NCBI GenBank assembly: GCA_903839405.1
Contig: CAIMCD010000014.1
Coordinates: 124,001 to 188,000, forward strand
Direction: 5' to 3'
DNA: 64,000 nucleotides
From: an uncultured Chlorobiaceae bacterium
GTDB lineage: Bacteria; Bacteroidota; Chlorobiia; Chlorobiales; Chlorobiaceae
Below the pieces are notes generated by a model. The model was not told the origin of the DNA, searched no databases, and saw only the letters and a program-made list of their open reading frames with translations. Both the position numbers and the translations under genes were made by a program. The first letter of the stretch is position 1, and the number at the start of each line of letters is the position of its first letter. Below, piece after piece: positions 38,161 through 49,632 of the stretch.

Positions 38161-40875
38161 TCACTCTTTCAGAATAGCGAGATTGCTGTTGAGTTTAACC
38201 AAATTGCCCTCGGCCTCCCTGAGTTTTTCCTCTTCTTTTTCAATAACATCCTTGGGGGCATGGTCGGCAAAGCCGGCGTTTGAAAGTTTCTTTTTGAGTG
38301 AAGCAACATAGGATGAAATATTGCCGATCTCTTTCTGGAGGCGCGCCTGCTCTTTCTCGAACGATATCAAACCCTCAAGCAGTAAAAATAGTTCATTACC
38401 CTCCACAACCGAGCCAGCCGCATGTCGTGGACGCTCGCCACCCTCACCAATAAACTCCGGCTTGCAGTGACCAAGCGCGGCAAGAAAGGGCAGATGAGCC
38501 TCAATAACAAGCCGGTCACCCTCGGTGGCGGGCCGGAGCAGCAGGGCGGCTTCGATATTGTGCGCAACCCCAAAAAGTGAGCGGAGGCTGCGCACCTCGG
38601 CCACAAGCTTCTGTATCAAAATAAATCCACGCACATCAAGGGCCGAAAGTGCTGAATCTGAAGAGGGAATGGCCGAAAGGGCAATGCTCGCGCGCTCTGA
38701 ACGGGGAAGGATGTGATGCCATATCTCGTCCGTAATAAAGGGCATAACCGGATGGAGCGCTTTGAGGGTGCCCTCAAGCACCGAGACCGCCAAACAAACC
38801 ACCCTCTGGGCCTCGACTCTTGAAGGCTCACCTGAAAGGGTCACCTTGAGCGCTTCGAGATACCAGTCGCAGTAGTCGCCCCAGAAAAAGTCATAGAGCA
38901 GGCGAACAATATCATTCACCCTGAACTGGCTGAAGGCCGCATGATAGCGCTCAAGCATGGTGTGGTAACCGGCAAGAAGCCAGCGGGAGGCAAGATCAAG
39001 GCTCTCCGGACGGGGATCAAACTGTTGATAGATCGCCGAAAACTCCTCCTGATCGATGAAATATTTCTCGCGCTGCATGAAAACCAGGCGGGTGGCATTC
39101 CATATTTTGGTCGCAAAATTCCGGCCAAGCTCGCACTTCTCCTCACCAAAAAGCACATCCTGACCGAGAGGCGCAATGTAGATAATGGTAAAGCGCAAGG
39201 CATCGGTGCCGTACGTGTCCATCACCTTGATCGGGTCGGGCGAATTACCGAGCGACTTGGAGAGCTTGCGCCCTTTCATGTCGCGGATAATGCTGGTAAA
39301 ATAGACATCACGGAAGGGCACATCACCCTTGAAATAGAGCCCGGCCATAATCATTCTCGCTACCCAGAAAAAAATAATATCCGGCCCGGTTACGAGGGTA
39401 TTGGTCGGATAAAAGGCCGCGAGATCCAGGTTCTCGCTCTTCTCCCCTGTCCAGCCGAGTGTGGTCAGCGGCCAGAGCCAGGAAGAGAACCAGGTATCGA
39501 GCACATCATCATCCTGCACCAGCTTGTCGGTGCCGGCTAGATGGCAGGCCTCCTCATAGGTTGAAGCAACCCATACCTTGCCGTCAGGGTCATACCAGGC
39601 CGGGATGCGATGCCCCCACCAGAGCTGGCGGGAGATACACCAATCCTGGATATTCTCCATCCAGTGGCGGTAGGTGTTGATCCAGTGCGGGGGGTGGAAG
39701 TGGATTTCGCCCTCATTAACCACCCTCAAGGCATCCTCGGCCAGAGGCTTCATCTTGACAAACCACTGTTCCGAGAGGTAGGGCTCAACAACCACATCGG
39801 CCCGTTCGGAATAGCCTACATTGTGTTCATACTCCTCAACGCGCACCAGATTGCCCAGCTCTTCAAGGTCGAGCAGAATTTTCTCGCGGGCCGCGAAGCG
39901 GTCCATGCCGCCATAGCCGAACTCGTCGGTCATCCGGCCATCCTTGCCGACAACCGAGAGAATCGGAAGATTATGGCGCAAAGCAACCGCATAGTCATTC
40001 GGATCATGGGCCGGGGTGATTTTCAGGGCACCGGTACCGAACTCAATATCAACGTAATCATCAGCAATAACCGGAATATAGCGTCCCGCAACCGGCACAA
40101 TGGCAAGCTCACCAACCAGATCCTGGTAGCGGGGATCCTGCGGGTTCACCGCAATGGCGACATCGGCCAGAATCGTTTCAGGCCGGACAGTGGCAATGGT
40201 GATAAAACGACCCGGATGATTGGCCAAGGCATACTGCACGTAGACCAGCTTGTCACGACGGGGTTTCATGATCACCTCCTCATCGGACAACGCCGTCTGC
40301 GATACCGGGCACCAGTTGATAATGCGCCGGCCACGGTAGATCAACCCGTCACGATAGAGCGTAATAAAGGCATTGATAACGGCTTTTGAAGCACCCTCAT
40401 CCATGGTAAAGAGATTGCGGCGCCAGTCGCAGGAGATGCCGATACGGCGAAGCTGGCGCAGAATCAGATCGCCATACTCCTCTCGCCACTGCCAGACATG
40501 ACCCAGGAACTCCTTCCGTCCGAGATCATGGCGGGTAACCCCCTCTTTCTTCAGCTTTTTCTCCACCACCGTCTGCGTTGCAATCCCGGCATGATCCGTG
40601 CCCGGCAACCACAACGCCTCATGGCCGGTCATACGGCTGTAACGGATAAAAATATCCTGCAAGGTATGGTTCAAGACATGGCCGAGCGTCAGGCTTCCGG
40701 TCACATTGGGCGGAGGCATGAGCACCGTATAGGGCTGCTTCCCCCCGTCAAGCACACGGGAGCTTTCAGCATGAAAGAGGCCAAACTCTTCCCAGCGGGC
40801 ACTTTGCCACCGCTCTTCCACGTCGTGATGGTTATAGGTTTTTTCCAGATTGAATGCTTCAGGCTGATCGCTCAT
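38161..40875 (-). CDS. valS: Valyl-tRNA synthetase
   Basis: This 904-residue class I synthetase charges tRNA-Val. The HIGH-type motif is [13 protein letters not shown] near residue 60, and the KMSKS-type motif is [14 protein letters not shown]. It has an editing domain between them ([17 protein letters not shown]), the anticodon-binding domain and a C-terminal coiled coil ([15 protein letters not shown]) typical of ValRS. Length is normal. Confidence 0.97.
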   Translation of the reverse strand: MSDQPEAFNLEKTYNHHDVEERWQSARWEEFGLFHAESSRVLDGGKQPYTVLMPPPNVTGSLTLGHVLNHTLQDIFIRYSRMTGHEALWLPGTDHAGIATQTVVEKKLKKEGVTRHDLGRKEFLGHVWQWREEYGDLILRQLRRIGISCDWRRNLFTMDEGASKAVINAFITLYRDGLIYRGRRIINWCPVSQTALSDEEVIMKPRRDKLVYVQYALANHPGRFITIATVRPETILADVAIAVNPQDPRYQDLVGELAIVPVAGRYIPVIADDYVDIEFGTGALKITPAHDPNDYAVALRHNLPILSVVGKDGRMTDEFGYGGMDRFAAREKILLDLEELGNLVRVEEYEHNVGYSERADVVVEPYLSEQWFVKMKPLAEDALRVVNEGEIHFHPPHWINTYRHWMENIQDWCISRQLWWGHRIPAWYDPDGKVWVASTYEEACHLAGTDKLVQDDDVLDTWFSSWLWPLTTLGWTGEKSENLDLAAFYPTNTLVTGPDIIFFWVARMIMAGLYFKGDVPFRDVYFTSIIRDMKGRKLSKSLGNSPDPIKVMDTYGTDALRFTIIYIAPLGQDVLFGEEKCELGRNFATKIWNATRLVFMQREKYFIDQEEFSAIYQQFDPRPESLDLASRWLLAGYHTMLERYHAAFSQFRVNDIVRLLYDFFWGDYCDWYLEALKVTLSGEPSRVEAQRVVCLAVSVLEGTLKALHPVMPFITDEIWHHILPRSERASIALSAIPSSDSALSALDVRGFILIQKLVAEVRSLRSLFGVAHNIEAALLLRPATEGDRLVIEAHLPFLAALGHCKPEFIGEGGERPRHAAGSVVEGNELFLLLEGLISFEKEQARLQKEIGNISSYVASLKKKLSNAGFADHAPKDVIEKEEEKLREAEGNLVKLNSNLAILKE

Positions 40876-40933
40876 AGGTAAAAAATTCGGTTACAACGGA
40901 CAGAGAAAAAGAGACCCCGGCACCTTCGGGCGG

Positions 40934-41611
40934 TTAATCCTTCTTTTCAGGAATGGGGCGTTTTTCGAAAATAGAGTCAATAATGCCATAATCAAGTGCC
41001 TCCTGGGCGTTCATCCAGCGATCGCGTTCCGAATCTTCCCGTATTTTCTGCACATCCTGTCCGGTATGGCGGGCAAGAAGCTCGTCAAGCAGGGTGCGGA
41101 TCTTCTCTATCTCCCTCGCCTGGATAACAATATCGGTCTCCTGACCATGGGCGCCACCGGAGGGCTGATGGATCATGATGCGTGAATGGGGCAGCGAGGC
41201 TCTCTTGCCTTTGGCTCCGCTTGCAAGCAAGAAGGCGCCCATGCTTGCGGCCATGCCGACGCAGACGGTGGAGACATCAGGGCGGATATACTGCATGGTG
41301 TCGTAAATACCAAGGCCGGCTGAAACGCTGCCACCCGGAGAGTTGACATAGATATAGATATCGCGCTCGGGGTCTTCCGACTCCAGAAAAATAAGCTGGG
41401 CCATGATGAGACCGGCCACATGCTCGTCGATGCCGCTGCCAAGAAAAATAATGCGCTCACGCAAGAGGCGTGAAAAAATATCAAATGCACGCTCACCCCG
41501 CCCTGAGGTTTCGATCACCATCGGAACAAGGCTACTGGTGATGCCCTGCTCTATAGCTCCCGAATACATTTTTTTGGCATGGTGCTCAAACCCAAAATTA
41601 ATATTTGCCAT
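40934..41611 (-). CDS. clpP: ATP-dependent Clp protease proteolytic subunit
   Basis: This 225-residue serine protease forms the two-ring barrel that works with ClpX/ClpA/ClpC. Active serine lies in [14 protein letters not shown], histidine in [10 protein letters not shown], and aspartate further on; IYINSPGG-like [19 protein letters not shown] is typical. It is divergent from thyX. A hairpin in its leader at 41656-41684 may influence transcription. Confidence 0.96.
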   Translation of the reverse strand: MANINFGFEHHAKKMYSGAIEQGITSSLVPMVIETSGRGERAFDIFSRLLRERIIFLGSGIDEHVAGLIMAQLIFLESEDPERDIYIYVNSPGGSVSAGLGIYDTMQYIRPDVSTVCVGMAASMGAFLLASGAKGKRASLPHSRIMIHQPSGGAHGQETDIVIQAREIEKIRTLLDELLARHTGQDVQKIREDSERDRWMNAQEALDYGIIDSIFEKRPIPEKKD

Positions 41612-41655
41612 AGCTGCCCTTGTCTGTTTGAATTAGATAAATTCTTTTTGGAGAA

Positions 41656-41684
41656 AAAACCGGCGCCAGGAGGCTCCCCGGTTT
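41656..41684 (-). promoter_or_regulatory. Terminator-like hairpin upstream of clpP
   Basis: AAAACCGG and CCGGTTTT form an eight-base-pair stem around a GC-rich loop. On the minus strand it is followed by a T-run and then, about 45 bases later, the clpP start codon. If clpP transcription begins upstream of it, it could act as an attenuator; otherwise it may end a short transcript. Confidence 0.35.
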
Positions 41685-41823
41685 TCGTATTCTGCAATCA
41701 AATATTTAAAATACGTTGTGATAACAACAAATCAACTATTCCGGTTCCAATTAGCAAAAAAGGATGCTTTCCGCCAAAACTCTTTATATTGCGCGCCCAT
41801 CCAACACCAAAACATTCCGCCAG

Positions 41824-42474
41824 ATGCAGGTACGTCTCATTGCAACCACCGCCCCGCTTATTGAAATAGAAGGCCAGAGCCTATCCTCTGAAGGGCTTAT
41901 GGCTTACTGCGCACGAGTATCCAGCCCCCATCAGGAGACGCCGGATTATGAAAAGCTGCTTGCCTACTGTATCCAGCACAAGCACTGGAGTGTGTTTGAA
42001 ATGGTCGACATGAGCGTTGAAATTGTCACCTCAAGGGCGATCTCTCCACAGATTCTGCGCCACAGAAGTTTTCAGTTCCAGGAATTTTCGCAACGCTACG
42101 CCAAAGCGCAGGAGATTGAGCACTACCAGCCAAGACGCCAGGACAGCAAAAACCGCCAGAACTCGCTCGACGATCTTGATACTGAAACGATAGCATGGTT
42201 TGATGAAGCGCAGGAGAGTGTTGCCCGGCTGGCACTTGAACAATACAACAAGGCGCTTGAGAAAGGGATAGCCAAAGAGTGCGCCCGGGTACTTTTGCCG
42301 CTCGCTACCCAAACAAAACTCTACATGAAGGGATCGGTCAGGAGCTGGATCCACTATCTGGAGGTCAGAACCAGCAAAAGCACACAACAGGAGCACCGGG
42401 AGATTGCCCTGGAAATCCAGGATATTTTCATTCAGCAATTCCCGGTTACGGCCAAAGCGCTCAACTGGAGTTAA
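41824..42474 (+). CDS. thyX: Flavin-dependent thymidylate synthase ThyX
   Basis: This protein of about 216 residues makes dTMP from dUMP using FAD and methylene-THF. The signature is [17 protein letters not shown], the form RHRxxxxxxxSxRY of the ThyX motif, and it has [25 protein letters not shown] near the C-terminus. The frame is open to ATG 41764, but MQVRLIATT at 41824 is the usual N-terminus; an AAAAGG sits only a few bases before 41764, so the longer form is not excluded. It is divergent from clpP and convergent with accD. Confidence 0.93.
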   Translation: MQVRLIATTAPLIEIEGQSLSSEGLMAYCARVSSPHQETPDYEKLLAYCIQHKHWSVFEMVDMSVEIVTSRAISPQILRHRSFQFQEFSQRYAKAQEIEHYQPRRQDSKNRQNSLDDLDTETIAWFDEAQESVARLALEQYNKALEKGIAKECARVLLPLATQTKLYMKGSVRSWIHYLEVRTSKSTQQEHREIALEIQDIFIQQFPVTAKALNWS

Positions 42475-43310
42475 GTGCGCATCATGCCGAGCAGGCGGAC
42501 AAGCTGGTTTTTCAGCTCCCTGCGCGGCACGATAAGATCAACAAAGCCATGTTCAAGCAGAAATTCAGCGCGCTGAAACCCTTCGGGCAGATCCCGCTTG
42601 ATGGTATCGCGGATCACCCGTGGACCGGCAAAGCCGATCAAGGCCTTCGGTTCACTGATGTTGATATCGCCAAGCATGGCAAAAGAGGCCGTGATGCCTC
42701 CCATGGTCGGATCGGTCAAAAGCGAGATAAAGGGGAGTTTCTGCTGACTGAGGCGGGTAAGACGGGCGGCGGTTTTAGCCATCTGCATAAGGCTGAAAGC
42801 TCCTTCCATCATCCGGGCGCCGCCTGACTGGGAGATCACCAGAAGCGGGGCCTGAAGCTCCAGTGACTTGTCCACCGCACGGGCTATTTTTTCACCGACA
42901 GCCGAGCCCATGGATCCACCAATAAAGCCGAAATCCATGGCTGAAACCACAAGGGGATAGCCTCCGCTCTCTCCGTAAGCATTGCGGCAGGCTTCGGTTT
43001 TTCCGGTTTTTTCAATAATATCATGCACCCGGTCAGGATATTTTTTGGTATCCGTAAATTTAAGAGGATCGGCCGAGCGCAGATTATCGGCAAACTCACT
43101 GTACTTGTCGTCATCAAAAAGAATGGAAAAGTACTTGTAGGGGGAGATTCTGAAATGGTGACTGCATTCCGAACAGGTATAGAAGTGATCTTCAAGCTGT
43201 TTTTTATGCAGCATTGCGCCACACTCTTCACATTTCCACCACAACCCTTCCGGCATGTCACGCCTGTCGGTAGTGCGTATTGAGGGTTTTACCCGTTTGA
43301 ACCAAGCCAT
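42471..43310 (-). CDS. accD: Acetyl-CoA carboxylase carboxyltransferase subunit beta
   Basis: This 279-residue protein has an N-terminal zinc ribbon ([11 protein letters not shown], then [10 protein letters not shown]) and a crotonase-fold carboxyltransferase domain with [41 protein letters not shown] and [15 protein letters not shown]. It forms the beta subunit of the enzyme that makes malonyl-CoA for fatty acid synthesis. The accA gene is not in this window. Its stop overlaps that of thyX by four bases on the opposite strand. Confidence 0.97.
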   Translation of the reverse strand: MAWFKRVKPSIRTTDRRDMPEGLWWKCEECGAMLHKKQLEDHFYTCSECSHHFRISPYKYFSILFDDDKYSEFADNLRSADPLKFTDTKKYPDRVHDIIEKTGKTEACRNAYGESGGYPLVVSAMDFGFIGGSMGSAVGEKIARAVDKSLELQAPLLVISQSGGARMMEGAFSLMQMAKTAARLTRLSQQKLPFISLLTDPTMGGITASFAMLGDINISEPKALIGFAGPRVIRDTIKRDLPEGFQRAEFLLEHGFVDLIVPRRELKNQLVRLLGMMRT

Positions 43311-43417
43311 TTGTACAATTAGAAGTAAAGGTTATACATTAGACGTACAAGATATAAAGTCCACAGAATATCTCAAAAGAACCCTCACCACTGAGCCATG
43401 AACCGGGAGTACAACCG

Positions 43418-46177
43418 TTGCTGAACCGTAGAATCATCCTCTGCATAGCCGCTCTCCTTGCTCTTTTTCTGCCGGGAAGCACGAGCGCGGCTTCGTCCAC
43501 TACGACGCTCTATCCCGATACGCTGGCATTGACCCAAAACCGCTATGCACTGTTTCCAGCCATGAGGCCAGCAAGAAAAACCGTCGGAGTTGCCCTCTCG
43601 GGCGGCGGAGCCAACGCCCTTTCACAGATCGGCGTGCTCAAGGCGCTTGAAGAGGAGCAGATTACCATCGACTATATCGCCGGCACCAGCATGGGCGCCG
43701 TTATCGGAGGACTCTACAGTTCGGGATACACTCCGCGTGAACTTGAAAAAATAGCCCTCTCCCTCCCCTGGCAATCCTTTTTTTCATTCAATAATGATTA
43801 CGCCCGTTCAAATATTTTTCTTGAACAGCAAAGAGTCCGCGACCGTTCCACCATAGCCATCCGTTTCGAAAAGCTGAAAGTGATGATTCCAAAATCACTG
43901 AACTCCTCACAGGCAATGACCGGAACCCTCGACCTCTTGGCACTGAACGCCCTTTATCACCCTTCCGCCACATTTTCAACCCTTCCCGTCAATTTCAGGG
44001 CCGTATCGACCGACCTGGTCTCCGGCACACGCATCACGCTTGATTCCGGCTCCCTCTCTGAGGCCATGAGGGCAAGCAGCACCATTCCTATACTCTTTGC
44101 TCCCCTCCTGCGCGATGGCCATCAGTTGGTTGATGGCGGACTGGTGGCAAACCTTCCGGTCGATGAACTCGACACCTTCATGAGCGGTTATAAAATCGCC
44201 GTCGATACGCACGGCAGCATGTACAGCAACATTGAGGAACTCGACCTGCCATGGAAAACTGCCGACCAGGCCATGACCATTTTGACCAAGCTGCAATACC
44301 CGGCCCAGCTTGCAAAAGCCGACATGGTCATCACGCCCGATCTCAAGGAACACAAGGCTACCGACTTTTCCGATATCCAGGCCCTCTTGGACGCCGGTTA
44401 CAAAACCGGAAAAGCGCTGGCCGCCACCATAAAGCGCCACATAGAAAAGCAACAACCCCCGGCACCCTCTATCGAACGGTACAAAAAATTCATCCAGCTT
44501 GAGCGCGAGAGTCCGGAACTGCTGACTCACTACCCTGATCTCACAACCCTGGTGCAGCGTGCCACCGATCCGGCCCTGACCCTTCAGGAGCTGCTCGAAA
44601 CCGATCTCTTCACCAAACTCTATGCCGAACGCAACCCGCGCCTCAGAACAATCGTGTTTCACCTCTTTCCGCTGCCGGAAATTCAGAACGTTATTGTGAC
44701 CGGAGGGCCTGCAGGTACCGTTTCATCGGAAGATCTCCGTTCCTGTTTCAAGCCGCTCATCCGTGCTCCCTATACCAACCGGGATGGCACCAAAGCGCTT
44801 GAAGCACTGATCATGAAATACCGCGATAACGGATACAGCCTTGTCGGTATCGAAAGCACGGCACTGAAAAACGGCACGCTGGAAGTAAGGCTTTCATCCG
44901 GAGTCGTGGAGCAGATTGAGATTCAACGGGAGCATAACCTAGCCGACACGGCTCCGGTAGAACGGGAGCTTAAGGTCGATACCACTGAGGCTCTCTCTCT
45001 GAAAAAAACCGGGGAGTCGATTGATAATCTTTACGAAACGGGAATGTTCAATCAGGTATCGGTCTCGGCCTTCCCGCCCTCAAACATCCAAGAGAGCCGT
45101 AATCCCCTGCTCCGATTCTCTCTGGATGAAAAGCCCTCATCGGTGCTCCGGCTTGGATGGCGCTATGACGACACCAACAATGCCCAGTTTCTGCTTGATT
45201 TCAGAAACGAAAATTTCGGAGGCACGAGCGGCTCACTCGGCGGCTGGCTGAAAGCTGGAAGCAAAAACAACATCGTGAATCTTGAGTTCAATATGCCACG
45301 CATCGCATCGACCCACCTGACCATGTCGTCGCGCCTCTTTTATGACCAGCACCTCTTTGAAAACCGCAATGTGCAATTTTCAAAAGAGTTATTTGCGCCT
45401 TTCAACGATATGGAGAAAACATACGGCATCCAGAAATATGGCATCAGCTCGGCATTCGGCACAAGAATCCGTAAAAACGGCCGGTTGATGGTTGACATGA
45501 CCCTGCAAAACTCCCAATCCTATGCGGAACGAAAAGATAGAGCGGGCCTCCTGACGGAAAACAGCAATATGCTCTCCGTCGGCACCCAACTGACCATTGA
45601 TTCGCGAAACAGCTCCCAGGTCCCCCTGTCGGGAAACTATACCAACATCCGCTATTCGATGACACCGGTGCTGCTTGACCATGGCGCCTCCTTGTGGCAG
45701 CTCTCCGCCACCCATGAAGAAAATATCAAGCTCAGCGAGCAAACAACCCTGCAGCTCTCGGGAGTTATCGGTCTCAGCAGCAGCTCCATGCCTCTGTCGG
45801 AAAAGTTTTTCCTCGGAGGGCTCGGCTCTGCCTACAGCCAGCGCTTCATCGGGTTAAAAGCAAACGACCTGCCGGGCAACAATCTTGCCACTGCCGGAGT
45901 GCATCTGCTCTACAAGCCCTCATTCGCCCTCCTCTTTCCAACCTCACTGCTCCTGCATTACAATGCCGGCAATGTATGGGAAGAGCGCAAAGCGATCTCT
46001 TTAAGCGGCCTGATTCACGGTGTGGGCACAAGCCTGCTCTGGGAAACACCGCTTGGCCCGGCAAACTTCACCGTTTCAAAAGCATTCGCCTTTCTTGAAA
46101 ACGCTAAAAACCAGGGAACTTCATCGCTGAGATTTTCCGATACCATCTATTATTTCAGTCTCGGCCATGACTTTTGA
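43418..46177 (+). CDS. Patatin-like phospholipase fused to POTRA and outer-membrane beta-barrel
   Basis: This 919-residue exported protein starts at TTG 43418, nine bases after GGGAG. Domains in order: signal peptide (residues about 5-24), patatin domain with oxyanion loop SGGGANAL, nucleophile Ser91 in GTSMG and Asp239 in VDGG, a POTRA-like region near 430-520, and a C-terminal Omp85-type barrel (about 560-919) ending in aromatic YYFSLGHDF. This resembles type Vd secretion proteins such as PlpD and FplA, and Bacteroidota patatin-barrel fusions. The lipase domain is predicted at the cell surface or periplasm. An ATG at 43398 is out of frame. Confidence 0.9.
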   Translation: MLNRRIILCIAALLALFLPGSTSAASSTTTLYPDTLALTQNRYALFPAMRPARKTVGVALSGGGANALSQIGVLKALEEEQITIDYIAGTSMGAVIGGLYSSGYTPRELEKIALSLPWQSFFSFNNDYARSNIFLEQQRVRDRSTIAIRFEKLKVMIPKSLNSSQAMTGTLDLLALNALYHPSATFSTLPVNFRAVSTDLVSGTRITLDSGSLSEAMRASSTIPILFAPLLRDGHQLVDGGLVANLPVDELDTFMSGYKIAVDTHGSMYSNIEELDLPWKTADQAMTILTKLQYPAQLAKADMVITPDLKEHKATDFSDIQALLDAGYKTGKALAATIKRHIEKQQPPAPSIERYKKFIQLERESPELLTHYPDLTTLVQRATDPALTLQELLETDLFTKLYAERNPRLRTIVFHLFPLPEIQNVIVTGGPAGTVSSEDLRSCFKPLIRAPYTNRDGTKALEALIMKYRDNGYSLVGIESTALKNGTLEVRLSSGVVEQIEIQREHNLADTAPVERELKVDTTEALSLKKTGESIDNLYETGMFNQVSVSAFPPSNIQESRNPLLRFSLDEKPSSVLRLGWRYDDTNNAQFLLDFRNENFGGTSGSLGGWLKAGSKNNIVNLEFNMPRIASTHLTMSSRLFYDQHLFENRNVQFSKELFAPFNDMEKTYGIQKYGISSAFGTRIRKNGRLMVDMTLQNSQSYAERKDRAGLLTENSNMLSVGTQLTIDSRNSSQVPLSGNYTNIRYSMTPVLLDHGASLWQLSATHEENIKLSEQTTLQLSGVIGLSSSSMPLSEKFFLGGLGSAYSQRFIGLKANDLPGNNLATAGVHLLYKPSFALLFPTSLLLHYNAGNVWEERKAISLSGLIHGVGTSLLWETPLGPANFTVSKAFAFLENAKNQGTSSLRFSDTIYYFSLGHDF

Positions 46178-46249
46178 GCTGATCTTTTTTGTATTTTCCC
46201 AGCGCCCGTTTTCCTTAAAACCCATTTTTCAACTGACAAGGATAGAAGC

Positions 46250-47026
46250 GTGAATAAGCGGCAACAGCCTCATATACTGGTCTGTAATGATGACGGCATT
46301 GAAGGCGAAGGCCTGCATGCGCTTGCGGCAGCCATGAAAAAAATCGGCACCGTGACGGTCGTTGCTCCGGCAGAACCACACAGCGGCATGAGCCATGCCA
46401 TGACCCTCGGCGTGCCTTTACGGATCAGGAAGTTCTTTAAAAACAGCCGTTTTTTCGGCTATACGGTTTCCGGCACTCCGGTTGACTGCATCAAGGTAGC
46501 GCTGAGCCATATTCTTCCCCTGAAACCTGACCTCATTGTTTCGGGCATCAATTATGGCAGCAACACCGCCATAAACACCATCTATTCCGGCACCGTCGCG
46601 GCGGCGCTTGAGGGCGCTATACAGGGCATAACCTCGCTGGCGTTTTCGCTGACAACCTATGAGAATGCCGATTTTACCTACGCCGCAAAATTTGCCCGCA
46701 AACTGGCCAAACAAGTGCTCGCTGAAGGGTTACCTGAGGATACCGTGCTTTCGGTCAACATTCCGAACGTGCCGGAATCAGCCATTGCGGGAGTTCGGGT
46801 CACCCAGCAAGGGCGGTCGCGCTGGAAGGAAGATGCCATTGAACGAAACGATATGTACGGCAACCCCTACTACTGGCTCAACGGCACCCTGCAACTGCTC
46901 GATGAAGATATCCATAAGGATGAGTTTGCCATACGGAGCAACTATGTCACCATCACGCCGCTCTCCTGCGATCTGACCAACCACAGCTTTATCGGCACCC
47001 TTGAACAATGGAAACTCGAAAAATAA
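46250..47026 (+). CDS. surE: 5'/3'-nucleotidase SurE
   Basis: This 258-residue survival protein removes phosphate from nucleotides. It opens with [18 protein letters not shown], the metal site DD, then [27 protein letters not shown] and NIPN motifs, all SurE hallmarks. Start is GTG 46250 with AAGGA upstream at the right spacing. The bacillithiol gene starts a few bases after its stop, so the two may be co-transcribed. Confidence 0.95.
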   Translation: MNKRQQPHILVCNDDGIEGEGLHALAAAMKKIGTVTVVAPAEPHSGMSHAMTLGVPLRIRKFFKNSRFFGYTVSGTPVDCIKVALSHILPLKPDLIVSGINYGSNTAINTIYSGTVAAALEGAIQGITSLAFSLTTYENADFTYAAKFARKLAKQVLAEGLPEDTVLSVNIPNVPESAIAGVRVTQQGRSRWKEDAIERNDMYGNPYYWLNGTLQLLDEDIHKDEFAIRSNYVTITPLSCDLTNHSFIGTLEQWKLEK

Positions 47027-47030
47027 CAGA

Positions 47031-48722
47031 GTGAATACCTTTCTGCTTGATTACCGCCATATTTTGACGCCGAAAAAGGGCTTCTCAAAGCTTTTTCGTG
47101 ACTATACCTCAGAGGGCCCGGAACGACAGGAGCTGATTGCGGAGTGCTTTCATCTCGATTACCAGAAAGAGGCTGATTACTACCGCCAGCTTGGACTGCT
47201 TGGCTCAAGAACTTTTGAGCGCGAAACCCTTGTCCGGGTGCTCACCCGCCAGAACACGCGCTACGGATGCCAGCCGCTCCACCTCCGCACCATTGAAAGG
47301 CTGCGCTCCCCGCGATGCATGGCCATTGTAACCGGTCAACAGCTCGGGCTCTTCACCGGTCCGCTCTATACCATCTATAAAGCCCTCAGTGCAATTGTAG
47401 TTGCTGAGCAGCAGAAGTCCCTCTTTCCGGAATATGATTTTGTGCCCATTTTCTGGCTTGAAGGTGAAGATCACGACTATGAAGAGTCGGCCCATACGGC
47501 GATTTTTTCGGAGAACAAGGTGGTTCACTTCCGCGAGGAGCCCTATAGACGAATGCCCGACCAGATGGTTGCCAACAGCTGCTTCGGCGAAGAGATCACG
47601 CGGACGGTCGAAGCCTTTCTGAATAACCTGCCGGACTCCAGCTTCAAACAAACGGTATCGGAGATACTGACCGAGTGCTATTATCCCGGCAGCACCTTTG
47701 AGATGAGTTTTGCAAGCACCATGATGCGCCTCTTCAAAGATCAGCCGCTCATGCTGCTCTCCAGCCAGGATCCCGAGTTCAAGCAGCTTTCGGCCCCGGT
47801 CTTCCTCAAAGAGCTCGCAACGGCTCCGGTCTCATCCTACAATGTCATCGCGCAAAGTTCACGGCTTGAAACCCTCGGCTACACCGCTCAAACCAAGCCA
47901 CGAACGGTCAACCTCTTTTATATCAACCAGCATGGGCAGCGTCAGAAAATCGAGCACGCGGCGGATGACACCTTCTCAATTGTGCCCGACAAACAACGCT
48001 ATTCGCGCCACCAGATCCTTGAACTCTGTGAGGATCACCCTGAAAAGTTCAGTCCCAACGTTGTGCTCCGCCCGATTGTGCAAGACACGGTGCTGCCGAC
48101 CTTTGCCTGCATTGCTGGGCCAGGTGAGATCAGCTACCTCGCCCAGTACCGGAAAAACTACGAGCACTTCGGCATTACCATGCCCTTTATTATTCCGAGA
48201 GGAAGCTTCAGTTTGGTGGAGCCAAAAATAAGCCGGATCATGGACAAGATGCTGCAGGTCACCGGAAAACCCGGATTTTCACGCAAACAGATCTACCATG
48301 CCGTCTTCAGCGACCTGCAGCAACTGAAAAAAAATGCCGTCGGCATTGCTGAAAATCCGCACCTTGAGGCCCTGTTTGAACAGACAAGTGCGGAGATCCA
48401 GCAGGCATTGAGCAATCTGGGACCGTCTCTCGCCAAAATTGATCCTACCCTTCAGCCGCTGCTTGCGGCATCAATGGTTCAATCGGCAAAAATTATTGAG
48501 GGGATTCAGCAAAAAACATGGAAGGCGAGCCGACGCAAACACGAAGAGCTGCTTGAGCAGATCCTGAAAGCCGAAACCGCCCTCTTTCCGGAAGGCATAC
48601 CGCAGGAACGGCTGATCAACATCTTTTACTTCATCAACAAATATGGCGCCGGGCTGATTGACACCCTGAAAAACCTGCTGAGCGGCCACTCAACCGAAGC
48701 GCATATCATTGTGGAACTGTAG
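47031..48722 (+). CDS. bshC: Bacillithiol biosynthesis cysteine-adding enzyme BshC
   Basis: This protein of about 563 residues has a Rossmann core and coiled-coil arm. Family-typical stretches are [38 protein letters not shown] and [12 protein letters not shown]. BshC attaches cysteine to glucosaminyl-malate in the last step of bacillithiol synthesis; green sulfur bacteria are known to make an N-methylated form of bacillithiol. GTG 47031 just after the surE stop is the likely start; a TTG 10 codons upstream overlaps surE. bshA and bshB are not in this window. Confidence 0.93.
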   Translation: MNTFLLDYRHILTPKKGFSKLFRDYTSEGPERQELIAECFHLDYQKEADYYRQLGLLGSRTFERETLVRVLTRQNTRYGCQPLHLRTIERLRSPRCMAIVTGQQLGLFTGPLYTIYKALSAIVVAEQQKSLFPEYDFVPIFWLEGEDHDYEESAHTAIFSENKVVHFREEPYRRMPDQMVANSCFGEEITRTVEAFLNNLPDSSFKQTVSEILTECYYPGSTFEMSFASTMMRLFKDQPLMLLSSQDPEFKQLSAPVFLKELATAPVSSYNVIAQSSRLETLGYTAQTKPRTVNLFYINQHGQRQKIEHAADDTFSIVPDKQRYSRHQILELCEDHPEKFSPNVVLRPIVQDTVLPTFACIAGPGEISYLAQYRKNYEHFGITMPFIIPRGSFSLVEPKISRIMDKMLQVTGKPGFSRKQIYHAVFSDLQQLKKNAVGIAENPHLEALFEQTSAEIQQALSNLGPSLAKIDPTLQPLLAASMVQSAKIIEGIQQKTWKASRRKHEELLEQILKAETALFPEGIPQERLINIFYFINKYGAGLIDTLKNLLSGHSTEAHIIVEL

Positions 48723-48737
48723 GGAGTACCAAACAGC

Positions 48738-49067
48738 TCACTCTTTTTTTCCGCAGAGCGTTGCCTGGTCAGCATCTTCCTTCTGCAACTGATGGCAACA
48801 GTTACAGACAATCTTGTACAACTCTTCTCTGGAGGCCTCTTCACAGATTTTTTGAACCGCCGCCTTGATCTCCTCGTTGTACACCTGGCTTCGTGGCAAT
48901 TGCCGTCCCCGTTTTTTATGGATATACTGTGAAACGGCCGCTGGGGTCACTCCAAGTCTTTTTGCCGCCTCGGACTGGGTCATGCCGGTAGCAACAAGCT
49001 CAAGCGCAAGATCTGCACGGATCTGGGGAAGAAGATACCATACAGCTTTTTCACAGGGAAATATCAC
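48738..49067 (-). CDS. Small HTH regulator with Cys-rich tail (COG2522-like)
   Basis: This 109-residue protein has a helix-turn-helix TQSEAAKRLGVTPAAVSQYIHKKRG (about residues 30-54), as in predicted archaeal-type regulators of the COG2522 group. The C-terminal part has cysteines in ICEEASREELYKIVCNCC and near the end (TLCGKKE), which could bind metal or an Fe-S cluster or respond to redox state; this is inference. It lies between bshC and a haem-binding protein gene, on the opposite strand to both, so it may regulate a neighbour. Confidence 0.75.
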   Translation of the reverse strand: MIFPCEKAVWYLLPQIRADLALELVATGMTQSEAAKRLGVTPAAVSQYIHKKRGRQLPRSQVYNEEIKAAVQKICEEASREELYKIVCNCCHQLQKEDADQATLCGKKE

Positions 49068-49135
49068 GATAACGCTATCTTGAAGTTTTAGGGATCATTA
49101 TAAGTAACTGCTTTAAAGGCTTTTCACCGTTCAGC

Positions 49136-49576
49136 ATGAACCGTTCGATAAAATCCATTGCAAGCTGGATAACCTTGGGGCTTATCCTCATACAGTTTAT
49201 ACCGCTCCGGCGCATTAACCCTCCTGCGGTTTCCGATATCAAGGCACCCGGCCCGATAAAAAGCATCCTGAAAAAAGCCTGTTACGACTGCCACTCCAAT
49301 TCCACACGGTGGAGCGCTCCGGCCTATATTGCACCCATCTCATGGGTTATCTCCTCCACCGTCTCTTCAGGACGCAAGGTTCTGAATTTTTCACTCTGGC
49401 ACAATAACAATAACGCCGAAATCCGCCAACAAAAAGCTGAAATCCAAAAAGTGGTTTCAGGCTCTGCGGCCCATCAGCCGCTCTACTACATCTGGCAGCC
49501 CGAGGCGCAATTAACCGTTACGGAAAAACAAGCGCTTCTGCAGTGGCTGAACGACTCTCTGCAGAAACAGCCATAG
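49136..49576 (+). CDS. Haem-binding domain protein
   Basis: This 146-residue protein has an N-terminal membrane anchor (about residues 8-24) and one haem c site CYDCHSN (Cys49, Cys52, His53), followed by RWSAPAYIAPISWVI. This is the Haem_bd domain found in many Bacteroidota/Chlorobiota periplasmic proteins. It likely faces the periplasm and may carry electrons or sense redox state. It is divergent from the HTH regulator, with about 70 bases between the starts. Confidence 0.85.
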   Translation: MNRSIKSIASWITLGLILIQFIPLRRINPPAVSDIKAPGPIKSILKKACYDCHSNSTRWSAPAYIAPISWVISSTVSSGRKVLNFSLWHNNNNAEIRQQKAEIQKVVSGSAAHQPLYYIWQPEAQLTVTEKQALLQWLNDSLQKQP

Positions 49577-49632
49577 CAGGTTAACAATTCAGCTTTTGAT
49601 CAAGAGCAAGAGAGAGCCTTCTTGATCGAAAA

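Noticed and set aside
49585..49622. Inverted repeat GATCAAGA/TCTTGATC between convergent genes, considered as a terminator
   Set aside because: Neither direction has a T-run after the stem, so I do not call it a terminator.
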